From Algibacter sp. L1A34 (GTDB lineage: Bacteria; Bacteroidota; Bacteroidia; Flavobacteriales; Flavobacteriaceae), in NCBI RefSeq assembly GCF_009796805.1, contig NZ_CP047029.1, forward strand, positions 1,167,501-1,231,500: a stretch of 64,000 bases of DNA, given 5' to 3'. The notes beneath the pieces were generated by a model. It worked only from the letters and a program-made list of their open reading frames with translations. It searched no databases and was not told where the DNA came from. Positions 34,290-42,543 of the stretch are shown here, in pieces (within the stretch, counting starts at the first letter, position 1; each line of letters begins with the position of its first letter). Both the position numbers and the translations under genes were made by a program.

Positions 34290-34904
34290 TATTTGAGTGG
34301 CAAAACCAGATAACAAATTATAATCTTTTATATAAAATGTTTGTATTCCTAAGCTTTCCGCAGCCTTTATATTATCAATAGAATCATCAATAAATATAGA
34401 TTCTTCAGCATTTAATTTACTATCATTTAAAACAAAACTAAAAATATTTTCATCGGGTTTTCTAATCCCTACTTCATGAGAATAATAGGCTTTTTTAAAT
34501 AAATCATTAAACTTAGAACCGTTTGCCTCTTCATATTCATCTAAAAATTTTTTCTGATGAATGGCATTCGTATTACTTAAAAGATAAACATTGTATTTAC
34601 TTCTCAAGCTTTCTATATATGCAATGCGCTCTTTTGGTATATCTAAAATCATGGCATTCCAAGCCGTTCTAATCTGCTCGTAACTTGGTGTTTCATTAGA
34701 TAAATTGAATAAAGCTTCAAGATACTCGTCTTCAGAAATTTTTCCTATTTCAAAATCATAAAAAAAAGAATACTCATAATGATGTCCTGTTTTATTAACA
34801 ATATCAGTTATCCCGATAGTTTCCAATTCGGCTATGGCTTTAGGAACGTTTAAATTCAGAATAACACCACCTAAATCGAAAATAATATTTTTTATAGTTT
34901 TCAT
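34284..34904 (-). CDS. HAD family hydrolase (IA subfamily)
   Basis: A 206-residue haloacid dehalogenase-type phosphatase. Motif I is NIIFDLGGVILNLN, with the second Asp replaced by Gly in DLGGV as in the YihX-like group. Motif II is YLLSNTNAIHQ, motif III holds GIRKPD (Lys), motif IV is IFIDDSIDNI. The cap domain spans about 20-90. It is related to glucose-1-phosphatase/epoxide hydrolase N-terminal-type enzymes; the substrate is unknown. It stands alone, convergent with the Gre-like gene. Confidence 0.88.
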   Translation of the reverse strand: MKTIKNIIFDLGGVILNLNVPKAIAELETIGITDIVNKTGHHYEYSFFYDFEIGKISEDEYLEALFNLSNETPSYEQIRTAWNAMILDIPKERIAYIESLRSKYNVYLLSNTNAIHQKKFLDEYEEANGSKFNDLFKKAYYSHEVGIRKPDENIFSFVLNDSKLNAEESIFIDDSIDNIKAAESLGIQTFYIKDYNLLSGFATQIL

Positions 34905-35134
34905 TTCTAAAGTTTCTTCGTAATGAACAATGTAACAATAACAGCCCTTATCTAGGCGAACCCAAAAATAAATAAATTGAATTAAAGTTGTAACCTCTTC
35001 ATCATTTACTTTGTTTTTTTATTTTTTCTTTAAAATCAGGAAAATCACCCTTTCATTATGGGGTAATCTCCTTACTTAATAGGTATAGAATTAATATAAT
35101 TTTACAATATTATTAATCCATTAAACTAAAAGTT

Positions 35135-35389
35135 ATGCCACATTATGCACAAGGAACCACAGGTTGGACAAAATTAAAAGGTTACCAAGCTCTTTGGGAT
35201 CCAAAAATTGACCTCGGTAAATTCTATTTTACAACATTCAAAGGAAAAAGAGAAGAAACACCATACATGACATCTTCTAATTTCGCTAGAGTTTTAGATA
35301 TTTTAAGAAATGAAACACCTGTTTACGGTAATTCAAGTACAGGTTCTGTAACTACCCAAGGCGAAGAAGTTGGGGAAGAAGAAAGTTGA
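35135..35389 (+). CDS. 84-residue protein of unknown function
   Basis: A hydrophilic, aromatic-rich small protein with no signal peptide: MPHYAQGTTGWTKLKGYQ at the start, FYFTTFKGKREETPYMTSSN in the middle and a Gly/Glu-rich end (GEEVGEEES). I recognise no family. The long codon-consistent frame, a clear downstream terminator (35453-35487) and an AT-rich upstream region of 230 bases suggest a separately expressed gene. The acidic tail and the W/Y/F content suggest a small folded cytosolic protein, but the function is unknown. Confidence 0.7.
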   Translation: MPHYAQGTTGWTKLKGYQALWDPKIDLGKFYFTTFKGKREETPYMTSSNFARVLDILRNETPVYGNSSTGSVTTQGEEVGEEES

Positions 35390-35452
35390 AATTAACACAA
35401 ATCTATTATGTAACCTCCTCTGAGTTTAAACCTATTTACTATAAAAAGGAGT

Positions 35453-35487
35453 GAAGATTGCCCCCATAATCTTCATTCTTTTTTTGT
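35453..35487. terminator. Terminator between the 84-residue protein and ABC ATPase genes
   Basis: The stem GAAGATT / AATCTTC with loop GCCCCCAT is followed by TTCTTTTTTTG. It terminates the plus-strand 84-residue gene, and it may also serve the convergent ABC ATPase gene. Confidence 0.75.
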
Positions 35488-35496
35488 TTAAATTTT

Positions 35497-36402
35497 TTAA
35501 TAATAAAGACAAACTTCTGAATCAATTTTAAGAAGGCTTTCGTGTTCAAAAAACACTAATTCTCCGTTCAAATCTGCTTCAATTAAATAATAATGTCCTT
35601 TAAAATACACTCGTTTAATAATAGCTTTTAATTTAGAATCTTGCACTACATTAAGTTGATGTGCATAAATAATCTGATTATCAATCTCATTAAACTCACC
35701 AAAAAACGAAGCAATTAAAGGGGTTTCAGGATTTTTAAAAAGATCTTCTGGTGTGCCTTCAACTTCAACTTCATGATTATTTAAAATGAGCATTCTATCT
35801 GCAAAACCCAACACATCTTCTTTATCGTGTGTAGCCACAATACATGCAATGTTTTTCAATTTTAAATACTTAAAAACATTACGGCGTAAGGATTGTTTTT
35901 TAAAATTATCAATATGGCTAAAAGGTTCATCAAGCAACATAATTTCGGGTTCCTTTGCCAAAGCTCGTGCCAGTGCTACCCGCTGTTTTTGTCCACCACT
36001 TAATGTTTTTACTTTTACATTAGCAAACTCAGTAAGCTCTACAACTTCAAGTAATTCTTTGGTGCGTTCTTGTTTTTCTTCGGGATAAAAATTAGAAAGA
36101 AACGCACCAATATTTTCAGCAACCGATGTAAAAGGCATTAAATCGAATTCTTGAGCAACGTATTTCATAAAATCATACCCCACAACAAGATTATATTTTG
36201 GTCCAAGTATTTCTGTATCTCCCCAAAAAATATGACCAGCGTTTAAATCGAACTCCCCATAAAGCAATTTTAAAAGGGTGCTTTTTCCGGAGCCGCTTTC
36301 ACCTATAATAGAAAGCTGCTCTCCTGCTCTTACAGAAAAAGAAATGTTTTTTAAAATCTCGGTTTTATTATATGAAAAAGAAATATTATTAACTTGAAGC
36401 AT
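35497..36402 (-). CDS. ABC transporter ATP-binding protein (stand-alone)
   Basis: A 301-residue ATPase. It shows Walker A GESGSGKST (about 36-44), the Q-loop YVAQEFDLMPFTSVAEN, the signature LSGGQKQRVALARAL, Walker B IMLLDEPFSHID and the switch His in VATHDKED. About 70 residues after the core (about 230-301) resemble a TOBE-like domain, as in importers of the PotA/CysA/ModC type. No permease or binding protein is next to it; dprA lies 87 bases upstream on the same strand. The substrate is unknown. Confidence 0.85.
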   Translation of the reverse strand: MLQVNNISFSYNKTEILKNISFSVRAGEQLSIIGESGSGKSTLLKLLYGEFDLNAGHIFWGDTEILGPKYNLVVGYDFMKYVAQEFDLMPFTSVAENIGAFLSNFYPEEKQERTKELLEVVELTEFANVKVKTLSGGQKQRVALARALAKEPEIMLLDEPFSHIDNFKKQSLRRNVFKYLKLKNIACIVATHDKEDVLGFADRMLILNNHEVEVEGTPEDLFKNPETPLIASFFGEFNEIDNQIIYAHQLNVVQDSKLKAIIKRVYFKGHYYLIEADLNGELVFFEHESLLKIDSEVCLYY

Positions 36403-36489
36403 TTGTGTTTTTTAATGAAATAAGATGCACTCGATCTTGATTTAGAAATTATTATTAAGCCTGAGGTAATTAAATCAAGATTTTATACT

Positions 36490-37593
36490 TTAAAGAATCT
36501 CAAACAACTTACCTGGTAATGGTCGTACAACACCTTTTAACTCCATGGTTAATAAAATGCTAGCTACTTTAAAAATAGGCAAATTACAACTAATAGCAAT
36601 AATATCTAGCTGCTGTTTTTCGTTTTCTTTTAAATAATTGTAAATCACCTTTTCGGTGGCGTCCAACTCTACAAATAATTGTTTTTGTATAGCAGGCTTT
36701 TGAGCATCTTCCAATTGCCAATTTAAAATATAAGGCACATCTAAAGGAGTGGTGAGCATATGTGCACGTTGTTGCTTTATTAAATTATTACAACCTACAC
36801 TTTGGCTATCAGTGGTGCGGCCTGGTACAGCAAATATATCACGATTATAAGAATTTGCAATATCAGCAGTTACCAAACTCCCACCTTTTTCAGCCGATTC
36901 TATAACAATTGTAGCTTCGCTTAAACCCGCAATTACTCTGTTTCGTTTTAAAAAATTGTTTCTATCAAAATTATCGGTGCTCCAAAAGTCGGTAAAAAAC
37001 CCACCATTTTTCTCCATATCTACCATATACTTTTTATGCACTTTTGGATAAATTTGATTGAGCCCATGCGCCAAACAAGCTACAGTTTGCAAACCATGTT
37101 TCATAGCTGCTTTATGTGCTGTAATATCTGCGCCGTAAGCAAAGCCAGAAATAATTACAGGATTATAAGGTTTAAGCGTTTCTACTAATTTTTCACAAAA
37201 GGCAATACCACTTGTGGTAATTTTTCGAGCGCCAACAATACTAATAAGCCTCTGCTTTTTTAAGTTAACATGCCCAGATTGAAACAATAAAATAGGTCCA
37301 TCAATACAATGTTTTAGCTTTTCAGGATAATCTTCATCTTCAAAATAAGACACCTTAATATTATTTTCTTCAATAAAACGCATCTCTTTTTCTGCTTCTT
37401 TTAAATGATGAGGTTTAAACAAACCCTCTAAAATAACGTTACCAACACCATCAATTTTAAGTAAATTTTGTCTTTTCTCTTTTAAAACTGCTTCGGGAGA
37501 GCCACAATGAGAAATTAATCGTTTTGCTGTAATATCTCCAATATTGGGTACATGTTGTAAGGCTAAAGCGTAAAGTAAATTATTTTCTATCAT
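36490..37593 (-). CDS. dprA: DNA processing protein DprA (Smf)
   Basis: A 367-residue protein that loads RecA on incoming single-stranded DNA in natural transformation. An N-terminal helical part with a helix-hairpin-helix (GDITAKRLISHCGSPEAVL) is followed by a Rossmann-like core (about 90-290) with ISIVGARKITTSGIAF, ISGFAYGADITAHKAA and VIESAEKGGSLVTADIA, and a C-terminal winged helix (about 305-367). All core motifs are intact. It is divergent from the HU-SPOR gene with a gap of about 100 bases. Confidence 0.95.
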   Translation of the reverse strand: MIENNLLYALALQHVPNIGDITAKRLISHCGSPEAVLKEKRQNLLKIDGVGNVILEGLFKPHHLKEAEKEMRFIEENNIKVSYFEDEDYPEKLKHCIDGPILLFQSGHVNLKKQRLISIVGARKITTSGIAFCEKLVETLKPYNPVIISGFAYGADITAHKAAMKHGLQTVACLAHGLNQIYPKVHKKYMVDMEKNGGFFTDFWSTDNFDRNNFLKRNRVIAGLSEATIVIESAEKGGSLVTADIANSYNRDIFAVPGRTTDSQSVGCNNLIKQQRAHMLTTPLDVPYILNWQLEDAQKPAIQKQLFVELDATEKVIYNYLKENEKQQLDIIAISCNLPIFKVASILLTMELKGVVRPLPGKLFEIL

Positions 37594-37684
37594 TGTAAAA
37601 TGCTTAATTTCAACCTACAATAAAAGAATTTTTAATCTGTTAATAAAAACATCGCGATAAATTTTATCGAAAACTATAATTTTC

Positions 37685-37692
37685 TAACTTTG
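37685..37692 (+). promoter_or_regulatory. Promoter -7 element almost touching a start codon
   Basis: TAACTTTG fits TAnnTTTG and ends five bases before the ATG at 37698. If used, transcription would begin at or very near the start codon, giving a leaderless mRNA. No obvious -33 TTG was found at the expected distance. Confidence 0.4.
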
Positions 37693-37697
37693 TGTTT

Positions 37698-38633
37698 ATG
37701 CAACTAGATACTTACATAAGCGACTTACTATATAGATATGAATGTGTTACCATCCCTGAGTTGGGTTCGTTTTTAACACAATCTGTATCTGCGACTATAA
37801 ACGAAAATACAAACGCGTTTTTTCCTCCTAAAAAAGTTTTGTCTTTTAACGAGCAAATTCAAAAAAACGATGGTTTATTGGCGCATTATATTGCCGACGT
37901 AGAAAAAATATCTTTCGAAGTTGCTAATAAAAAAATTGCAACACACGTTAAAACTTTAAAAGAGAGTTTAACAGAAGGCCAAATATTAACCTTTAAAAAT
38001 ATAGGTGATATTGTTTTTAGCAACGAGGGCAAAATTATATTCGAGCCATCTTACCAATTAAACTATTTAACCGATGCTTTTGGATTATCTCAATTCGAGT
38101 CTCCAGCAGTAACACGTGAGGTTTACAAAGTAGAAGCCGAACGTATAGAAAAAGTAATACCAATTGCGGTTACAGCAGAAAAACGTAAAAGCAGATCCTA
38201 TTTAAAATACGCAGCCATAGCAGTTGTAGCCTTGACACTTGGCGGTTTAGTGGCCTCTAATTTTTATGTGAATCAAATAGAAACACATAACCAATTGGCA
38301 CAACAAGAAGCCGAAAAACAGTTAGATACTAAAATACAACAAGCTACCTTTAATCTAAACCCATTACCAGCAATTACCCTTAATATTACTAAACAAACCG
38401 GTAATTTCCATATTGTAGCAGGTGCTTTTAGAGTAGAAGAAAATTGCGACAAAACAGTAGCACAACTCAAAGCCGATGGTTTTAGCGCTCGAAAAATTGG
38501 TACAAATAAATACGGATTACACCAAGTTGTCTATGCTAGTTATGAAACCCGCTTAGAAGCTCGCAAAGCTTTAAACACTATAAAAGCTTCGCATAATAAG
38601 GACGCTTGGTTACTTGTTAAAAAACTCGATTAG
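37698..38633 (+). CDS. HU/CCDC81-like and SPOR domain membrane protein
   Basis: The ATG at 37698 (MQLDTYISDLLYRYECVTIP) is preferred over a GTG two codons upstream. The 311-residue protein starts with a bacterial HU/IHF-like domain pair of the CCDC81 type (about 1-125; VTIPELGSFLTQSVSATINE), then a single membrane helix (about 172-192: YAAIAVVALTLGGLVASNF), a short linker and a C-terminal SPOR domain (about 230-305; NFHIVAGAFRVEENCDKTV), which in other proteins binds denuded peptidoglycan at the septum. I infer a division-associated envelope protein with a cytoplasmic HU-like part; DNA binding by that part is not shown. Confidence 0.88.
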   Translation: MQLDTYISDLLYRYECVTIPELGSFLTQSVSATINENTNAFFPPKKVLSFNEQIQKNDGLLAHYIADVEKISFEVANKKIATHVKTLKESLTEGQILTFKNIGDIVFSNEGKIIFEPSYQLNYLTDAFGLSQFESPAVTREVYKVEAERIEKVIPIAVTAEKRKSRSYLKYAAIAVVALTLGGLVASNFYVNQIETHNQLAQQEAEKQLDTKIQQATFNLNPLPAITLNITKQTGNFHIVAGAFRVEENCDKTVAQLKADGFSARKIGTNKYGLHQVVYASYETRLEARKALNTIKASHNKDAWLLVKKLD

Positions 38634-38708
38634 TAGTTTTCACAAAACCCCCGTTCTATTACTGCCATAATTGTTAACTTCGCCACATCTTAAACCTAAT
38701 TATTTTTG

Positions 38709-39218
38709 ATGCAAGCAAAAACACCCGAACAATCTAGAACCATAATGACAGATTTGGTTTTACCTAGTGAAACCAATCCTCTAAATAATTTATTTGGAGG
38801 CGAATTATTAGCACGAATGGATCGTGCAGCCAGTATTGCAGCTCGCCGCCACTCGCGTCGCATTGTGGTTACCGCCACTGTAAACAATGTAGCTTTTAAC
38901 CGTGCCGTGCCACTTGGCAGTGTAGTAACTGTAGAGGCTAAGGTATCTCGTGCCTTTAAAACCTCAATGGAAGTTTTTCTAGATGTTTGGATCGAAGATC
39001 GCGAATCTGGCGACCGTGCCAAAGCCAACGAAGCTATTTACACTTTTGTAGCCGTAGATGAAACTGGTCGTCCAATTCCTGTGCCAGAAATACACCCAGA
39101 AACCGAACTCGAAATAGAACGTTATGATGCCGCATTACGCCGTAAACAATTAAGTTTACTACTAGCTGGAAAAATAAAACCTAACGAAGCCTCGGAACTA
39201 AGAGCTCTTTTTGACTAA
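38709..39218 (+). CDS. Acyl-CoA thioesterase, hotdog fold (YciA-like)
   Basis: I use the ATG at 38709 rather than the overlapping TTG; the protein has 169 residues. The hotdog core includes NPLNNLFGGELLARMDRAAS, with the catalytic region N-x-x-G-x-LF-GG, and VVTATVNNVAF on the following strand. The FVAVDETGRPIPVPEIHPET end is typical of the acyl-CoA hydrolase group. It hydrolyses acyl-CoA in the cytosol; chain preference is unknown. A degenerate repeat (39229-39348) follows directly. Confidence 0.9.
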   Translation: MQAKTPEQSRTIMTDLVLPSETNPLNNLFGGELLARMDRAASIAARRHSRRIVVTATVNNVAFNRAVPLGSVVTVEAKVSRAFKTSMEVFLDVWIEDRESGDRAKANEAIYTFVAVDETGRPIPVPEIHPETELEIERYDAALRRKQLSLLLAGKIKPNEASELRALFD

Positions 39219-39228
39219 AATCATGAAA

Positions 39229-39348
39229 AATAATTTGGGAGTTACCACAAGTGGTCTAGCTTTATTCGTTAGTTGTTGTTTTAAATTAAGCAACTCATGA
39301 ATATAAATATTCACTATGCGCTTCCTTCTTTAGTAAGGGACTTAAATA
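39229..39348 (+). repeat. Dispersed intergenic repeat, copy B (degenerate)
   Basis: The head AATAATTTGGGAGTTACCACAAG closely matches copy A at 33541 (one substitution in GGGCGTTACCACAAG), followed by a shifted form of GGGTCGGGCTTT. The tail TAACGC is lost. It fills most of the 222-base gap between the thioesterase and the LpxH-like gene. Confidence 0.6.
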
Positions 39349-39440
39349 CACCGTTCAAGATCTAACATACTAGTTTACAAAGACCAATTCCAAAAACGCA
39401 AACATCGGTTTTTTTCGCCTAAAAAAGTTATATTTACAGC

Positions 39441-40211
39441 ATGCAAATTCCAAAAGGAAAAAAAATATATTTCGCCTCAGATAACCATTTAGGAGCACCA
39501 ACAAAAGACGCTTCCTTTCCGCGCGAAAAAAAATTCGTAGCTTGGTTAGACGAAATAAAACAAGACGCCGCAGTTATATTTCTAGTTGGTGATTTATTCG
39601 ATTTTTGGTTCGAATACAAAACCGTAGTACCAAAAGGTTTCACTAGAACATTAGGAAAACTTGCCGAAATATCGGATTCTGGAATACCAATTCATTATTT
39701 TGTGGGTAACCACGATCTTTGGATGAATGGTTATTTTGAAGAAGAACTTAACATACCCGTTTACCACAAACCAAAAGAATTCACGTTCAATAATAAAATA
39801 TTTTTTATTGGTCATGGCGATGGTCTAGGCCCGTACGACAAAGGCTATAAGCGCATGAAAAAAGTGTTCACCAATCCTGTTTTTAAGTGGTTGTTTCGCT
39901 GGGTACATCCAGATATTGGAGTAAGCATAGCGCAATACTTATCAGTAAAAAACAAACTTATTTCGGGCGACGACGATGCCAAATTTTTAGGAGAAGAAAA
40001 CGAATGGCTCGTGCAATATGCCAAAAAAAAGCTGGTTAATAAACATCGTGATTATTTTGTTTTTGGACACCGCCACTTACCAATGGAAATCAATCTTGGT
40101 CAAAATTCAGATTATCTAAATCTTGGCGATTGGATTCAATATTTCACCTACGGCGTTTTTGATGGTGAACAACTTGAGTTAAAAACTTACGAGATTGAAG
40201 ACCCTAAATAA
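39441..40211 (+). CDS. lpxH: UDP-2,3-diacylglucosamine diphosphatase (LpxH-like)
   Basis: A 256-residue calcineurin-like phosphoesterase acting in lipid A synthesis. The metal ligands are visible in ASDNHLG (the first motif has D-x-N-H rather than D-x-H), VGDLFDFWFEY, GNHDLW and the C-terminal FGHRHLPME. The GDLFDFWFEY signature is characteristic of LpxH and its relatives. The first-motif Asn-His pair is common in the Bacteroidota form. It converges with the T9SS protein gene at 40224 with only 12 bases between them and no clear terminator. Confidence 0.88.
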   Translation: MQIPKGKKIYFASDNHLGAPTKDASFPREKKFVAWLDEIKQDAAVIFLVGDLFDFWFEYKTVVPKGFTRTLGKLAEISDSGIPIHYFVGNHDLWMNGYFEEELNIPVYHKPKEFTFNNKIFFIGHGDGLGPYDKGYKRMKKVFTNPVFKWLFRWVHPDIGVSIAQYLSVKNKLISGDDDAKFLGEENEWLVQYAKKKLVNKHRDYFVFGHRHLPMEINLGQNSDYLNLGDWIQYFTYGVFDGEQLELKTYEIEDPK

Positions 40212-40223
40212 TTAGAATGTTTT

Positions 40224-42083
40224 TTAACGCTTTAAAGTAAAGTGGCCTGTAAACTGCTGCCCGTTAATGATAATAACATACCAATAATCGTCTGTTTCTA
40301 AAAGTTCTCCAGCAAATAATCCATCCCATAAAAACGGTGCATTTTCAGAAAACTTCAAAAGCTTTCCATAACGATTAAAAATAGAAACTTGCGTAGATTG
40401 ATAATATTCTATTCCTTTTAAAGCAAAGCTATCATTTGCGCCATCTCCATTTGGTGTAAAAAACTTAGGAATAAAAAAATGAATGAATTGCATGGAAACG
40501 ATCTCGTCGCAATTCTGTTGTTTCATATAAATAGTATAATTACCGCCTTCAATATTTGTAAAAATATTATTTGGCTGAAATATATTTCCGGTAATAGAAT
40601 ATAAAAAATCACCTTTGTTCTCCGTAGTAATTACAATACTTTTACCAACAGACTCGACAGATGCAATAATTGGTAAATCTATCTGCGAAAGCGTTATTAT
40701 TTTTGTTACAGCACAACTTTCATTTGCAACTTCTACAGTATAAATTCCGGCTTGATCTACATTTATAACCTCAGTGGTTTCACCAGTATTCCATAAATAA
40801 GTTGCAGTAAAAATATTGGTGTCGGCATGAAGTTCTATACTTTCATTTTCGCAAAACTCCAATGTTTCATCTTCAACTTCAGGAATTTCAAAAAATGTAA
40901 TACTCACTTCAGTTCGCGTATTAGAAATACAATTTCCGTTTACAGTTTCCGCTTCAGCGTAATACAACCCATTTGTTGTGGCATTATAAGTTGTGCTATT
41001 CGCTTGGAGTAAAGTTCCGCCAATTGCAGCACTATACCAATTTACAACAACTCCTGAAGGTACCGTTACGCTTAACGGCGTAGTATCGTTCTCGCAAACC
41101 AAAACATCTCCATTACTCGCTGGTGCATTGGGTTGTGGAATAACTCGCACTTCAAAAATATCGGAAGTAGAATTACAAGAATTATTGGTTAAATTAACAA
41201 CGTCTTCAGCAACTTTAACTCTATAAAATGTAGTGTTATTAAGTGGTGGTGTAGTATATTTTTCAGCATTCTCACCAATAATATCTATCCAGTTTATACC
41301 ATCATTACTTTCTTGCCATTGATAAAAATGACTTGAGAAAATAACAAAATCAGGTGTCACGGTTAATTCGGTTGAAAACGGCAAGTTATCTTCACAAACA
41401 TCAATATGTGTTTCGTTTAAAACATCTTCAATAATAACGGTATCTCCGCAGGTTTTAAAAACAATATCGTCTATCGCTAAATCATTTCCACAACCTCCAA
41501 TACCATTATTCAACATTTTTAAAATAATAGATGTTTGCCCAGGCTCCGATTGAAAAACCAACGCATATTGCCTCCAATCTGCGCTTGAAGTACCATAAAT
41601 GTCTCCAGTATTACCACTTGCTAATAATTGCGTATCGGTATTATCCCAAATTTCAAACTTTACATTAATTGGAATGCCTATACCGCAACTATGGTTGGCG
41701 GGTAATAAATTTACCATCCAAGACGAAAACTCATAAGTTGTGTTTTCACACAAACCACTAATAGCCGTTCTATAAAATTCGCCAGAAGTATAATCGGCAT
41801 TAACCACTAAACTTCGCCCGTTGGTATCGCCCGCAGTATGATCGGGTATATCGTGCCAACCAAACCAATTTGTTCTATTAGAAATGGTATAAAACCCATC
41901 AAACGGCTTTACACTAGCAAAACTGTATGTTGTTGTTCCTGCTGGTAATGGCACATTATTTGTACCTACCCCAAACGTTTCAGTAAAAATAGGATCGCCA
42001 GAATTACCGCTACAAAACCCCAATTGTGCTTGGGCTTTTACAGCGAGTAAAAAAATAAATAATATTAGAGTTTCTTTTTTAAT
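40224..42083 (-). CDS. T9SS type B secreted protein (gliding-motility-type C-terminus), paralogue 1
   Basis: The frame is open well above the first TTG (42023); the stretch between holds a good signal peptide (KKETLILFIFLLAVKAQAQ) that begins right after an ATT at 42081-42083 and has no in-frame ATG, GTG or TTG before a stop. I annotate from that ATT, giving 619 residues. The mature part begins LGFCSGNSGDPIFTETFG, contains a carbohydrate-binding-like beta domain (about 40-210), several Ig-like pieces and ends with the CHU_C/type B domain (FFTPNGDGANDSF to GHFTLKR). It should be exported by SecYEG and then T9SS and attached to the surface. Its paralogue lies at 50911. Confidence 0.85.
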   Translation of the reverse strand: MKKETLILFIFLLAVKAQAQLGFCSGNSGDPIFTETFGVGTNNVPLPAGTTTYSFASVKPFDGFYTISNRTNWFGWHDIPDHTAGDTNGRSLVVNADYTSGEFYRTAISGLCENTTYEFSSWMVNLLPANHSCGIGIPINVKFEIWDNTDTQLLASGNTGDIYGTSSADWRQYALVFQSEPGQTSIILKMLNNGIGGCGNDLAIDDIVFKTCGDTVIIEDVLNETHIDVCEDNLPFSTELTVTPDFVIFSSHFYQWQESNDGINWIDIIGENAEKYTTPPLNNTTFYRVKVAEDVVNLTNNSCNSTSDIFEVRVIPQPNAPASNGDVLVCENDTTPLSVTVPSGVVVNWYSAAIGGTLLQANSTTYNATTNGLYYAEAETVNGNCISNTRTEVSITFFEIPEVEDETLEFCENESIELHADTNIFTATYLWNTGETTEVINVDQAGIYTVEVANESCAVTKIITLSQIDLPIIASVESVGKSIVITTENKGDFLYSITGNIFQPNNIFTNIEGGNYTIYMKQQNCDEIVSMQFIHFFIPKFFTPNGDGANDSFALKGIEYYQSTQVSIFNRYGKLLKFSENAPFLWDGLFAGELLETDDYWYVIIINGQQFTGHFTLKR

Positions 42084-42177
42084 GACTTTACTATTTTTCT
42101 TTATGCTTCGTATTTTAAATAATACGAATAGCTATATTAGTAAAAAAAAGCGCTCCAATTAACTAAATCTTCCTATA

Positions 42178-42480
42178 ATGAACCATTTACCTTATTATTC
42201 GGTTATTTTTACATCAACTTTAAACGAAGACACCGAAGGCTACAACGCTATGGCCGAAAAAATGGAAGCCTTGGCTAAAGAACAAGATGGTTTTTTGGGT
42301 ATAGAAAGCGCTAGAAACCAAATTGGTATTACCGTAAGTTACTGGAAAAGCCTAGAAGCTATAAGAAATTGGAAAGCACAAACCGACCATATAGAAGCCC
42401 AACAAAAAGGAAAAAAAAGTTGGTATAGCTGGTACAATGTAAAAATTTGCAAGGTAGAACGTGAATACAGCTTTCATTAA
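42178..42480 (+). CDS. ABM-domain protein (antibiotic biosynthesis monooxygenase-like)
   Basis: A 100-residue small alpha/beta dimeric-type protein with the ABM core: YNAMAEKMEALAKEQDGFLG, then the segment GITVSYWKSLEAIRNWKAQT. The FLGIES strand is followed by the YW motif seen in quinol/haem-degrading relatives. It has no signal. Its neighbours do not suggest a role; function may be oxygen- or haem-related but is unproven. Confidence 0.85.
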   Translation: MNHLPYYSVIFTSTLNEDTEGYNAMAEKMEALAKEQDGFLGIESARNQIGITVSYWKSLEAIRNWKAQTDHIEAQQKGKKSWYSWYNVKICKVEREYSFH

Positions 42481-42543
42481 TTCATCCTAAAATTATGCGA
42501 ATTCACATCTAAACAAGAAGGCTTAGAGTATATAATTTAAGTG

